NCBI RefSeq assembly: GCF_009711095.1
Contig: NZ_WMJZ01000003.1
Span: 152,406-216,405, forward strand
Source of the DNA: Intestinirhabdus alba
Lineage (GTDB): Bacteria > Pseudomonadota > Gammaproteobacteria > Enterobacterales > Enterobacteriaceae
Length of the DNA stretch: 64,000 nt
Direction: 5' to 3'
The position numbers and the translations under genes were made by a program. The notes below the pieces were generated by a model. It was not told where the DNA came from. It made no database searches and saw nothing but the letters and a program-made list of their open reading frames with translations. Position 1 is the stretch's first letter. Each line of letters begins with the position of its first letter. This document shows positions 43,606 through 50,555 of this stretch, one piece after another.

Positions 43606-44222
43606 TAAGCAGTTGCCCCTTCTAATTCGTCTCGTCTGATGTTGTAAATATCCTTAACCTTCGCTTGTTCTTCTGTACCCTCCAGCATCTTCCACGCTTT
43701 GGCGAAAGCGTGTTTAAGCTCTTCCACCGTGTTTTTCTGCATTGCTGCATCAGTGAATGCTTTAAGAACCTGTTCAGGAGCATGGGAGGAATGCGATGAT
43801 TTCGTTTGCTTTGTAGGCGCTGCATTCTGCTGCTGTTTGTGCTCGTCAGTATCAGCGTCTTTGGCGTCGTCGATACCAAACAAACCGTTAAGGCAATATT
43901 TGCGAGCGTAAGAGCTTGTAGCGCCCGTTACCTGAGCTGAATCCATTCCCTTCTTATTTTCTTCTTCTCGCGCCATAGCGCTTGCTGAATGGCTATTTTC
44001 GCCATCCGTAATAGTCGCCGTGGCTTTGACGTAATAACGGTCGCCAATCAGCACAATTTCATCACTGATAGACAGGAACATGCCTTTCAGCAGTGGCTTA
44101 ACACCCTCCAGGATGTCCTCACAGCTTCTGTATTTGTATTTGCCAAACGAGTTGTACTGATTCTTCGGCGCGTTCAGGTGCTCCTGAATTTCAGCCAGTC
44201 TTGCGTAAAACTCTTTGCTCAT
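43605..44222 (-). CDS. erf: Erf-family single-strand annealing recombinase
   Basis: P22 Erf-like recombinase for circularising or annealing phage DNA. 205 residues. The ERF core includes YNSFGKYKYRSCEDILEGVK, YYVKATATITDG, GATSSYARKYCLNGLFGIDD and KDADTDEH. A Gln/Thr-rich linker and a helical C-terminal domain follow. It replaces the lambda Red genes at this position. Confidence 0.93.
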   Translation of the reverse strand: MSKEFYARLAEIQEHLNAPKNQYNSFGKYKYRSCEDILEGVKPLLKGMFLSISDEIVLIGDRYYVKATATITDGENSHSASAMAREEENKKGMDSAQVTGATSSYARKYCLNGLFGIDDAKDADTDEHKQQQNAAPTKQTKSSHSSHAPEQVLKAFTDAAMQKNTVEELKHAFAKAWKMLEGTEEQAKVKDIYNIRRDELEGATA

Positions 44223-44356
44223 GAGTAATACCCCGCAAATTCATCCCAGCTAATAATCGGATTCTGCCGTTCTGCGGCTAAGTTAATTTGCTGCTCTACC
44301 TCTTCCTCGATTTCAGTGGAAACAAGAGCTATAAAATCTTCATCATCAGGATGCAT
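44219..44356 (-). CDS. 45-residue acidic protein overlapping erf
   Basis: ATG 44356 reads MHPDDEDFIALVSTEIEEEV... and stops in a four-base overlap with the erf start; it also overlaps the preceding gene by 11 bases. Very acidic. Tight coupling on both sides makes it likely real despite its size. Function unknown. Confidence 0.65.
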   Translation of the reverse strand: MHPDDEDFIALVSTEIEEEVEQQINLAAERQNPIISWDEFAGYYS

Positions 44357-44534
44357 ATTTTTTATTCCAGTCGTCGTCTTGAAAATTGTCCCAGCCAAGC
44401 GCTATTACAGCCGCCCACGTATACGCATCAGATAATCCCTGTTTTGTATCAGGGAATACCTTCTCATAGAGTTTGTTGAATTCACGATTCCCCTGCTTTA
44501 TCAGGATTGCCCCGTTAATTGGCGTAATGGTCAT
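44346..44534 (-). CDS. Small phage protein between cIII and erf
   Basis: 62 residues (MTITPINGAILIKQGNREFN...DDDWNKKYAS). It overlaps the cIII stop by 20 bases. It sits where P22/lambda have kil, but I see no sequence resemblance to Kil. Unknown. Confidence 0.6.
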   Translation of the reverse strand: MTITPINGAILIKQGNREFNKLYEKVFPDTKQGLSDAYTWAAVIALGWDNFQDDDWNKKYAS

Positions 44535-44670
44535 AAGTTGGCACTCCCGGTTGATTCAAAATATCAATCAGACGTTTCCATCCTGCGCGTAGTTTTTTTG
44601 TGATTCTGTCGAGAAGTGATTCAGAAGGGCAGCCAGCAACAGGCCACCCTGCAAAAACGAACTGTTGCAT
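44515..44670 (-). CDS. cIII: CIII protein (FtsH inhibitor)
   Basis: Protects CII from host FtsH and so favours lysogeny. ATG 44670 gives 51 residues. AGWPVAGCPSESLLDRITKK and the amphipathic helix through WKRLIDILNQPGVP are almost identical to lambda CIII. The frame extends nine codons upstream without need. Confidence 0.96.
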   Translation of the reverse strand: MQQFVFAGWPVAGCPSESLLDRITKKLRAGWKRLIDILNQPGVPTYDHYAN

Positions 44671-44746
44671 GGCAGGACTCCTTTTATTTGATTTCATATC
44701 GAAAACGCCTCGAATGAAGCGCTGTGGATATGCTGGAAAGCCTCAC

Positions 44747-44974
44747 TCAGGCGGCTGTAGTATCTTCGGTAACTGTGTATCCTTGCTTTTCCAGCCAGTC
44801 GATTACGTCTGATGCTGATAAGCAATCAAGGGCTTCATCAATATCTCCGTTGCGTTTAATGGCATTCATTACATCTTCAGTATCAACCCCATCAGCAATG
44901 ACTCGAATAAGGTCGTAACGAACACCTTCAATTCGAACCTCACGACAATCAATCTGCATCTCAGCAATACTCAT
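44747..44974 (-). CDS. Small phage protein
   Basis: 75 residues from ATG 44974 (MSIAEMQIDCREVRIEGVRY) with GGAGG upstream; the frame extension to 45016 runs through a terminator hairpin. Acidic C-terminal half (GDIDEALDCLSASDVIDWLEKQG). Not recognised. Confidence 0.6.
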   Translation of the reverse strand: MSIAEMQIDCREVRIEGVRYDLIRVIADGVDTEDVMNAIKRNGDIDEALDCLSASDVIDWLEKQGYTVTEDTTAA

Positions 44975-44995
44975 ATTTCCTCCAGGCAAAAAGAA

Positions 44996-45013
44996 GCCCG
45001 ACAAAAGCCGGGC
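44996..45013 (-). terminator. Leftward terminator in the PL operon
   Basis: GCCCG/CGGGC stem; on the minus strand it is followed by TTCTTTTTGCC. Such N-suppressed terminators recur between small genes of lambdoid PL operons. Confidence 0.65.
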
Positions 45014-45119
45014 CAACAGACAACAAGGGATTTAATCAGAACATCAATCCATCGTCTCCTTTGGTTGATGTGAGCGATATTGCTCCGTGTATTCACTCAC
45101 TAGAATGAATACACAGTGA

Positions 45120-45293
45120 TTATTCGCTTTCTTCCTCGCCAACCACGTAATATCCATACCCGCAATAATTTAGAAACTCTTCGTGAGCTGCGTCTGCAAT
45201 TTCCTCTTCCGTTGCATCATCATCGACTTCGATGTCTACAACCTCATTAGCACCAACCCATGACGTTTCAATTGTCACTCGTACTGTTTTCAT
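45120..45293 (-). CDS. 57-residue acidic phage protein
   Basis: ATG 45293 reads MKTVRVTIETSWVGANEVVD and 57 residues in all, ending YYVVGEEESE. A beta-strand then EEEIADAAHEEF helix pattern resembles small conserved lambdoid proteins. It overlaps the upstream stop by one base. Function unknown. Confidence 0.65.
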   Translation of the reverse strand: MKTVRVTIETSWVGANEVVDIEVDDDATEEEIADAAHEEFLNYCGYGYYVVGEEESE

Positions 45294-45574
45294 CACTCCT
45301 CCCCCAGAGCCTTGCTGATTGCTGCTCTAGCTACGCCTTGGTGATACTCAGGAAGAATCTGAGCATCGAGAAACAGTTGCAGAGCTTCGAGCAACTCAGG
45401 GGCGGCTGAAACAAGTCTGGTATTAGCTGTATACTCTTCTGTAACTCTTCTCGGCAGAGAAACGCCACTTACTCGCACTAACTCCTTGCGTCCCAACACA
45501 TTTGAATTCTCATGCACCACACTATCAAACTCATCCAGCGACCATGGCCCGGGAGTTCCTTTGAAAGTTTTCAT
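45293..45574 (-). CDS. Phage protein of unknown function
   Basis: 93 residues from ATG 45574 (MKTFKGTPGPWSLDEFDSVV) with a GGTGAA-type ribosome-binding site. The GTPGPW opening and the ANTRLVSAAPELLEALQLFL segment define a widespread lambdoid early family. Function unknown. Confidence 0.7.
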   Translation of the reverse strand: MKTFKGTPGPWSLDEFDSVVHENSNVLGRKELVRVSGVSLPRRVTEEYTANTRLVSAAPELLEALQLFLDAQILPEYHQGVARAAISKALGEE

Positions 45575-45605
45575 ATTCACCTCTGGTCCTTGCTGCAAAA
45601 AGAAA

Positions 45606-45621
45606 ACCCGCCGCAGCGGGT
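45606..45621 (-). terminator. Leftward terminator in the PL operon
   Basis: ACCCGC/GCGGGT with a four-base loop; on the minus strand it is followed by TTTCTTTTTG. It begins at the stop of the preceding gene. Confidence 0.75.
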
Positions 45622-45797
45622 CATTGTGTCAGTGTTTCGTATATGGCTTGTAAAGCAGATCCGCGTGACTGGTATACGTCGGGAAGATATCCGCCATCTA
45701 CATATGCATAGTAACCGTGATCACATTCATCAGCATCCTCTACACCGTAGTCAGAGGTGATTAACTCAATCACATTAGATAATTCTTCTTCGTTCAT
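45621..45797 (-). CDS. 58-residue acidic phage protein
   Basis: ATG 45797, with GGAGAG upstream, reads MNEEELSNVIELITSDYGVE and ends ALQAIYETLTQ. Tyr/Asp-rich centre (ECDHGYYAYVDGGYLPDVY). Unknown function. Confidence 0.6.
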   Translation of the reverse strand: MNEEELSNVIELITSDYGVEDADECDHGYYAYVDGGYLPDVYQSRGSALQAIYETLTQ

Positions 45798-45870
45798 TTT
45801 TCTCTCCAGTGCATGTTTTTATGCCATTTTATCACCCAAAAATTGTCATGTCTCGCTGCTAAAAATACGC

Positions 45871-47025
45871 TTACTCAGTTACTTCATCTGCATATTCTTT
45901 ACTTGTTAACCAATCCGGACGTTCGCCTTTACCAACATAGAAATCGATAATATCCAGCAGTCGAGGGTAGAATCTCAGAGCTGTGCGGCCATCCATTTCT
46001 GCTATTTCCTGTTTACTATATTTCCTCCATTCTTCGACAGTGTGATTCTGGCAGCCCGCACGAACATATTCGCCGTTAGTGATGCTGATAAAATATTTCT
46101 CTCCCATGATTACGAAAGTTTGATCAGGCAGGTCGGCACCGCGCAGGTCGGCACCGAGCAGGTCGGCACCGAGCAGGTCGGCACCGAGCAGGTTGGCATC
46201 GCGCAGGTCGGCACCGCGCAGGTTGGCATCGCGCAGGTCGGCACCGCGCAGGTCGGCATCGAGCAGGTCGGCACCGAGCAGGTCGGCACCGAGCAGGTTG
46301 GCATCGCGCAGGTCGGCACCGCGCAGGTTGGCATCGAGCAGGTCGGCATCGCGCAGGTCGGCACCGCGCAGGTTGGCATCGAGCAGGTCGGCACCGAGCA
46401 GGTCGGCACCGCGCAGGTTGGCATCGCGCAGGTCGGCACCGCGCAGGTCGGCATCGAGCAGGTCGGCACCGAGCAGGTCGGCACCGAGCAGGTTGGCATC
46501 GCGCAGGTCGGCACCGCGCAGGTTGGCATCGAGCAGGTCGGCATCGCGCAGGTCGGCACCGCGCAGGTTGGCATCGAGCAGGTCGGCACCGAGCAGGTCG
46601 GCACCGCGCAGGTTGGCATCGCGCAGGTCGGCACCGCGCAGGTCGGCATCGAGCAGGTCGGCACCGAGCAGGTCGGCACCGAGCAGGTTGGCATCGAGCA
46701 GGTTGGCACCGAGCAGGTCGGCACCGCGCAGGTTGGCATCGAGCAGGTTGGCATCGAGCAGGTTGGCACCGCGCAGGTTGGCATCGCGCAGGTCGGCACC
46801 GCGCAGGTCGGCACCGAGCAGCTTGGCACCGCGCAGGTTGGCATCGAGCAGGTTGGCATCGAGCAGGTTGGCACCGCGCAGGTTGGCATCGCGCAGGTCG
46901 GCACCGCGCAGGTTGGCACCGAGCAGGTTGGCACCGAGCAGGTCGGCTCTCGATCCGTTTTCACGCATCGATGTAATCCACAATTTATGCTCTTCAAGAA
47001 TTTTTGATAATTCTGCTGAATTCAT
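45871..47025 (-). CDS. Pentapeptide-repeat protein with 55 repeats
   Basis: 384 residues. A 26-residue N-terminal helix (MNSAELSKILEEHKLWITSM) precedes 55 uninterrupted pentapeptides A(D/N)LXX (residues 27-301), predicted to fold as a right-handed quadrilateral beta-helix about 14 turns long. An 83-residue cap domain follows (TFVIMGEKYFISITNGEYVR, then a Trp/Tyr-rich end). The cap is typical of phage pentapeptide proteins. Related beta-helices (Qnr, MfpA, AlbG) mimic DNA and bind gyrase; that role here is only conjecture. Repeat units 19-31 and 32-44 are identical, revealing recent expansion. Confidence 0.92.
   Translation of the reverse strand: MNSAELSKILEEHKLWITSMRENGSRADLLGANLLGANLRGADLRDANLRGANLLDANLLDANLRGAKLLGADLRGADLRDANLRGANLLDANLLDANLRGADLLGANLLDANLLGADLLGADLLDADLRGADLRDANLRGADLLGADLLDANLRGADLRDADLLDANLRGADLRDANLLGADLLGADLLDADLRGADLRDANLRGADLLGADLLDANLRGADLRDADLLDANLRGADLRDANLLGADLLGADLLDADLRGADLRDANLRGADLRDANLLGADLLGADLLGADLRGADLPDQTFVIMGEKYFISITNGEYVRAGCQNHTVEEWRKYSKQEIAEMDGRTALRFYPRLLDIIDFYVGKGERPDWLTSKEYADEVTE
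46126..46950. repeat. 15-bp tandem repeat tract with 195-bp higher-order duplication
   Basis: 55 copies of a 15-bp unit (GCRCGCAGGTCGGCA-like) coding for the pentapeptides. A 195-bp block (13 units) beginning at 46261 recurs exactly at 46456, and a partial third copy abuts it. All three plus-strand frames and other minus frames stay largely open across the tract, a by-product of the 15-bp period. Confidence 0.9.
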
Positions 47026-47101
47026 TTTGTTATTCCTTAAATTTAGATAATAAAAAAGGCCACATTGCGACCTGATTAGATGAGTGGCTTACTGCTCAGC
47101 T

Positions 47102-47689
47102 TCATGCGCTGAGGTCTTTAAATTTCTGTATCGCCTTATTCATTTCGTCCATGCAATCAATAAATTCGTCTAGTTTGCGCTGCATCTTTCCTGCTGCCTG
47201 ACAAATTTCCAGTTTTATCGGCGCGAGTTGTTTATTCATGAAATCAGTTTCGTTTCTTTTTTTCTCGGCTTCCTCGGCCGCTTTTAATAATCTCTCGGCC
47301 TGCTTCCTGAGCGCTTCAGGAGAGGTGGGTATAGACAGAGTTTCCATTATTTTCTCCTGTCGCTCTATCGGTTCAGGTATTGTTGCTGCCTGCTGTTTTT
47401 TTACCGGATATACATAGCCGGGGATTGTGTTTGGATAGCCAAATTTTTTATGACGCAGAAATGTCATCAGATTCTTTCCGTTGAGCGGCTTTGCCTGAAT
47501 AACAAGTATGCTTTCCCGCTGCTCCAGAAAATCAATGAGTGTTGTTTTCTCTTTCTTGGTGAGAGAGCCAAACACGCCAACTTTATTGCTCAATTTTGTC
47601 AGTGTGACGCCATCCGGCATCTTTTCGACATAGCTTTTTACTTCTGCGAGTGGTCTGTACAATTTCGACGGGATAGTTGCTGGCGTCAT
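47102..47689 (-). CDS. Phage early protein of unknown function, downstream of N
   Basis: 195 residues from ATG 47689 (MTPATIPSKLYRPLAEVKSYV) with GGTGAG upstream; the longer frame overlaps N. The first 100 residues look like a winged-helix module (VTLTKLSNKVGVFGSLTKKEKTTLIDFLEQ), and the C-terminal half is a coiled coil (ALRKQAERLLKAAEEAEKKR). Possibly DNA-binding. Function unknown. Confidence 0.65.
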   Translation of the reverse strand: MTPATIPSKLYRPLAEVKSYVEKMPDGVTLTKLSNKVGVFGSLTKKEKTTLIDFLEQRESILVIQAKPLNGKNLMTFLRHKKFGYPNTIPGYVYPVKKQQAATIPEPIERQEKIMETLSIPTSPEALRKQAERLLKAAEEAEKKRNETDFMNKQLAPIKLEICQAAGKMQRKLDEFIDCMDEMNKAIQKFKDLSA

Positions 47690-47696
47690 GCTCACC

Positions 47697-47975
47697 TCAA
47701 TCAAAATAAGCCGGAATTGATTTTCCGCGCTGCTTCTGTACGGCATGGATTTTGTTCCCCAGCGGGTTAGCGTCCCGGTAGTAAATGCGGTTCTGCTTGC
47801 GTTCAACTGGTTGCTCTTTCTTATCGCGCAGGCTGTCAAACGATGTTGCGCGGGCTACTTTCTCACTACAGCCCTCAGATAAGCGCAAGAAAGCGCGATT
47901 AATCTTTTTGGTGTACTGCTTCATTTCACGATGTTCAGTTGCACGACGAGCGTTGTAGCGCTGTTTAGCGTTCAT
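47697..47975 (-). CDS. N: N-type early antitermination protein
   Basis: First gene of the PL operon. ATG 47975 is spaced six bases from GGAG, so I prefer it over ATG 47981; this gives 92 residues. An arginine-rich N-terminus (MNAKQRYNARRATEHREMK) resembles the boxB-binding helices of lambda/P22 N. RKQNRIYY and the C-terminal KQRGKSIPAYFD echo lambda N (RKNQRTWY, KIKGKSIPLI). Overall it is not lambda N, in line with non-lambda nut sites. Confidence 0.8.
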   Translation of the reverse strand: MNAKQRYNARRATEHREMKQYTKKINRAFLRLSEGCSEKVARATSFDSLRDKKEQPVERKQNRIYYRDANPLGNKIHAVQKQRGKSIPAYFD

Positions 47976-48031
47976 GTTCATCTCCAGTTAAGTGCTTTGG
48001 TGGTGTGGTGGGTCGCGCCGAAAATGCGACC

Positions 48032-48100
48032 ATCGGTAGTGAGAATCGAACCCACCTACGTCCACTTTAAGGATGACTTCACCAGATCGTCTTTACCGTC
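48032..48100 (-). tRNA. Degenerate tRNA-like structure in the PL leader
   Basis: On the minus strand, GACGGTA...TACCGAT form an acceptor-like stem (one mismatch, one wobble). GAC-GATCTGGTGAA-GTC looks like a D-arm, and GTGGG-TTCGATT-CTCAC is a canonical T-arm. The anticodon arm around CTTAAAG is poorly paired and the variable loop short, so a functional tRNA is unlikely. It is probably a tRNA remnant or mimic transcribed between nutL and N. Confidence 0.3.
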
Positions 48101-48191
48101 ACGTTTGCTACACCGGGCCTAGGAACCCCGTCACACTTACGCTTACCGTATCGACCTACGGATTCACCACACCCCGAAGCACTTACTCCGG

Positions 48192-48229
48192 CCTACCTGC
48201 ATCAGGTAGGAATCTTATTGTTAAAGAGC
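48192..48229 (-). promoter_or_regulatory. nutL site (boxA + boxB)
   Basis: In the leftward direction, boxA GCTCTTTAACAA (48229-48218) is followed after seven bases by the perfect hairpin CCTACCTG-ATG-CAGGTAGG (48210-48192). The same pair occurs rightward at 50452-50492. BoxA is the rrn-like form and boxB differs from the lambda GAAGA/GAAAA type. Confidence 0.8.
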
Positions 48230-48275
48230 CTGCGACTTTGTTCCTTGTCGCTACCAGCTTCCTGCTGATGGGCTT

Positions 48276-48304
48276 AGTATCACCGCTAGTGGTATTGAAG
48301 TCAA
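48276..48304 (-). promoter_or_regulatory. Early leftward promoter PL
   Basis: On the minus strand, TTGACT (48304-48299), a 17-bp spacer and GATACT (48281-48276). The whole stretch differs from lambda PL at only a few bases and overlaps OL1 and OL2. Confidence 0.92.
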
Positions 48305-48338
48305 CACCGCCAGAGATATTTTATCACCGCAAATGGTT
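48278..48338. promoter_or_regulatory. Left operators OL1, OL2, OL3
   Basis: OL1 TATCACCGCTAGTGGTA (48278-48294); OL2 (48302-48318), whose reverse complement TATCTCTGGCGGTGTTG equals lambda OL2; and OL3 TATCACCGCAAATGGTT (48322-48338). CI and Cro bind here to silence PL. Confidence 0.93.
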
Positions 48339-48422
48339 ATCTTCATGTTTAATCAGAAGATTTATTTTTTTAAAATAACTATGCGATACTTTATTGAGCG
48401 AAAAAATGAGCGGGTTCAGGGT

Positions 48423-48632
48423 ATGGATTACGAAGAAATGGCGCAGATGCGCTATCAGGAAATGTGCAGGATTGTGGGCGATGTCGTTTTTGCTATGGTT
48501 GCTGAGGGTCATGAGACAAAGCGAGTGGCTATAGCTGACGTGATACGAACGGAGCTAGCGAAGGGGCTGGAGAAGTGGGATGAAGACCAGCTACAGTGCA
48601 TGGAGCTTGCTGTGAAATTACTGGAAGAGTAG
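48423..48632 (+). CDS. Small opposing gene in the immunity region
   Basis: 69 residues from ATG 48423 (MDYEEMAQMRYQEMCRIVGD); ATG 48381 in frame would add 14 residues. Neither start has a strong Shine-Dalgarno. Acidic, helical. It reads rightward from beside OL3 towards the BRO gene, in the space where lambda has rexB. A possible promoter (TTGAAG 48295, TATTTT 48317) overlaps OL2-OL3, which would put it under CI/Cro control. Function unknown. Confidence 0.55.
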   Translation: MDYEEMAQMRYQEMCRIVGDVVFAMVAEGHETKRVAIADVIRTELAKGLEKWDEDQLQCMELAVKLLEE

Positions 48633-48642
48633 GGCAAATAAA

Positions 48643-48662
48643 ACCCGGCGCGGTGGCCGGGT
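48643..48662 (-). terminator. Terminator of the cI-BRO transcript
   Basis: ACCCGGC/GCCGGGT stem. On the minus strand it is followed by TTTTATTTGCCC. It separates the convergent small gene (48632) and the BRO gene (48674), ending the PRM message. Confidence 0.75.
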
Positions 48663-48673
48663 ATGAATTGAGA

Positions 48674-49369
48674 TTAGAATTTTGAGATGTCGATGTTGTA
48701 GATCGCCATCCATGCCTCTGCGGGATAGGAATTTAGCGGGACTGATTGGTAGTGTGGAGTCAGGATCTCAACTGGTAGCTTGTGGTAGCTACAGTAGTTC
48801 GCCAGCATCTGCCAGCTATACTTCCCAGGAATCACGCTTTTCACGTGCGCAATCGTAGCATGCCTAAAGCCTTCACCTTTACTGTGAACGTATTTGTTAT
48901 GCTGCATGACGTGGTTGCCGAAAGCGCCGCGTACGGATTTAAACTGACCATCTTTCTTTTCCAGCAGCATCTGAGTGCGTTCTACCGCTTCTGCCTGATC
49001 AGCCAGCTGGCGAAGAGCATCAGCGTAGGTTTTTGGAGCCATCTTATATCCGCCTGTTTTACGGATAGATGGGAGCACCTCGGAGGTAACCCATTTTTTG
49101 AAATGTTTGGCCTCATCCTTTTGAGAACCCATGACAGCGTTGTACAGCCCAGATTCATTTATAAGTGTTTGATTATTCTGGGATGCTGCAATATACAGCG
49201 TCCGCTTTTCATCTTCATCAAGGCGTTCTGTCATATTGTTTGTCTTTGCATAGCCAAGAATATCTGCAACATCTTTGGCTACGAACCAAACTTCCGAATC
49301 ATCGTCAGTCATAGTCCTGACGGCATTACCGTTAAAATCAAATTCATTCAAAGCAACAGGATGATTCAT
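48674..49369 (-). CDS. BRO-N family protein in the rex position
   Basis: 231 residues from ATG 49369 with AGGAG upstream. The N-terminal BRO domain is clear (FDFNGNAVRTM, EVWFVAKDVADILGYAKT, LINESGLYNAVMGSQK, AKHFKKWVTSEVLPSIRKTG). A coiled linker and an unrecognised C-terminal domain follow. It is directly downstream of cI and would be made in the lysogen from PRM, the place of lambda rexAB. BRO proteins are DNA-binding and often antirepressors; exclusion or lysogenic conversion is conjecture. Confidence 0.85.
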   Translation of the reverse strand: MNHPVALNEFDFNGNAVRTMTDDDSEVWFVAKDVADILGYAKTNNMTERLDEDEKRTLYIAASQNNQTLINESGLYNAVMGSQKDEAKHFKKWVTSEVLPSIRKTGGYKMAPKTYADALRQLADQAEAVERTQMLLEKKDGQFKSVRGAFGNHVMQHNKYVHSKGEGFRHATIAHVKSVIPGKYSWQMLANYCSYHKLPVEILTPHYQSVPLNSYPAEAWMAIYNIDISKF

Positions 49370-49432
49370 TTTTTCTCCTAAATTAATTTTAACTGAAGCA
49401 TTCTACTGAACATCCTAGCCGCAGCTTCGTCT

Positions 49433-50143
49433 CTACCCAAACGTCTCATCAGGCCACTGGCTGGCGATCACTTTCCCCACAGCCCTGCATCGCTCATTAC
49501 ACGGAATCATCGGGAACTGAGGGTTGAGTGGCTGTAAAAACACCTGCCCGCTGTCTTTAATTAGCCGCTTAAACGTGAACTCATCACCGAGGCGAGCAAT
49601 ACAGAAGTCCCCCGGATCTACTGGTTCTTCCGGATCAACGAGTATCAACATGCCCTCCGGGAAGCTTGGGCGCGAACCAGCAGGGGCTGTCATAGAATGG
49701 CCGTCAACCTCCAGCCAGAATGCGGCCTCGCTGGCCTTCTTAGTCGTGCTCATCCATCGTTCTGCATCCCTTTGGGTGAAAGAGCGAAACTCAGGGGTAA
49801 ACATACCGGCTTGAACATGCGAAAAAACAGGATATTCGTACTCATTCCTTTTCTGTACGTCAGATCCTACTGCTCTGTACATTTCTGAAATTTCTTTTGC
49901 TATTGATGGGCTGAATTCCTCTATACCAACCTGGAGAATGTTTGCCAACAACGCCGCATTAGTTGCGTTTAATGCGTTTACTCCATTCAATATAGCTCCA
50001 ACAGCCGACTGCCCAACCCCCATAACAAAAGCAATGCCTTCCTGAGAAAGCCCTAGTGCGACTTTCTTTCTCTCATAAATGGCTTTTAAACGCGCTGCGT
50101 CATCAAGCTGCTCTTTGGTTAGTGGTTTCTTTTTTGTGCTCAT
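49433..50143 (-). CDS. cI: CI repressor
   Basis: Maintains lysogeny by binding OL and OR. 236 residues. The N-terminal HTH ([23 protein letters not shown]) differs from lambda CI at several helix positions. The C-terminal LexA-like domain is close to lambda, with cleavage site VQAGMF, catalytic Ser in DGHSMTAP and Lys in [11 protein letters not shown], so RecA-stimulated self-cleavage should work. The ATG follows the OR3/PRM region with no Shine-Dalgarno, as in the leaderless lambda cI message. Confidence 0.96.
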   Translation of the reverse strand: MSTKKKPLTKEQLDDAARLKAIYERKKVALGLSQEGIAFVMGVGQSAVGAILNGVNALNATNAALLANILQVGIEEFSPSIAKEISEMYRAVGSDVQKRNEYEYPVFSHVQAGMFTPEFRSFTQRDAERWMSTTKKASEAAFWLEVDGHSMTAPAGSRPSFPEGMLILVDPEEPVDPGDFCIARLGDEFTFKRLIKDSGQVFLQPLNPQFPMIPCNERCRAVGKVIASQWPDETFG

Positions 50144-50153
50144 ATATCAAATT

Positions 50154-50219
50154 TATCACCGCAGGGGATAAATATCTAACACCGTGCGCGTTGACTATTT
50201 TACCTCTGGCGGTGATAAT
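50154..50219. promoter_or_regulatory. Right operators OR3-OR2-OR1 with PR and PRM
   Basis: OR3 TATCACCGCAGGGGATA (50154-50170), OR2 TAACACCGTGCGCGTTG (50177-50193) and OR1 TACCTCTGGCGGTGATA (50201-50217), each zero to one base from lambda. PR is TTGACT (50191-50196), 17-bp spacer, GATAAT (50214-50219). PRM reads leftward into cI from the same region. The prophage should be homoimmune or nearly so with lambda. Confidence 0.95.
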
Positions 50220-50243
50220 AAACCCATGTACTAAGGAGGTTGT

Positions 50244-50444
50244 ATGGAACAGCGCATAACCCTGAAAGATTATGCCATGCGCTTTGGTCAAACCAAGACC
50301 GCACAAGATCTAGGTGTTTACCAAAGCGCAATTAACAAGGCTATTCGCTCTGGTAGAAAGATTTTTTTAACAGTTAAGCCTGATGGCAGCATTGATGCAG
50401 AGGAAGTGAAGCCCTTCCCTAGCAATAAAAAAGCAGCCGCTTAA
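50244..50444 (+). CDS. cro: Cro repressor
   Basis: 66 residues, nearly identical to lambda Cro through [20 protein letters not shown] and the recognition helix [16 protein letters not shown]. The differences cluster in the beta-strand region ([12 protein letters not shown]). Preceded by AAGGAGG. It shuts off PRM and early transcription after induction. Confidence 0.97.
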   Translation: MEQRITLKDYAMRFGQTKTAQDLGVYQSAINKAIRSGRKIFLTVKPDGSIDAEEVKPFPSNKKAAA

Positions 50445-50451
50445 GCAGTAC

Positions 50452-50492
50452 CGCTCTTTAACAGTCTGGCCGGCTACCTGATGCAGGGAGCC
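50452..50492 (+). promoter_or_regulatory. nutR site
   Basis: BoxA CGCTCTTTAACA (50452-50463) and hairpin GGCTACCTG-ATG-CAGGGAGCC (50472-50492) between cro and cII, matching nutL. N modifies rightward RNA polymerase here. Confidence 0.8.
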
Positions 50493-50555
50493 AATCACAG
50501 CGCATACCACACGGTATGCGCACGTATCACTAATCAACTACGGAAATAATACGAA

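Noticed and set aside
44346..44534. Assignment as Kil protein
   Set aside because: Position fits (between cIII and erf) but the sequence shows no resemblance to lambda Kil.
46042..47050. Three further long frames across the pentapeptide tract (VGTAQ, SRSAP and CSVPT repeats)
   Set aside because: A stop-free 15-bp repeat opens several frames at once. Only the minus-strand frame with pentapeptide signature has unique N- and C-terminal domains and a proper start.
48032..48100. Functional tRNA gene
   Set aside because: Poor anticodon stem, short variable loop and imperfect acceptor stem; kept only as a tRNA-like structure.
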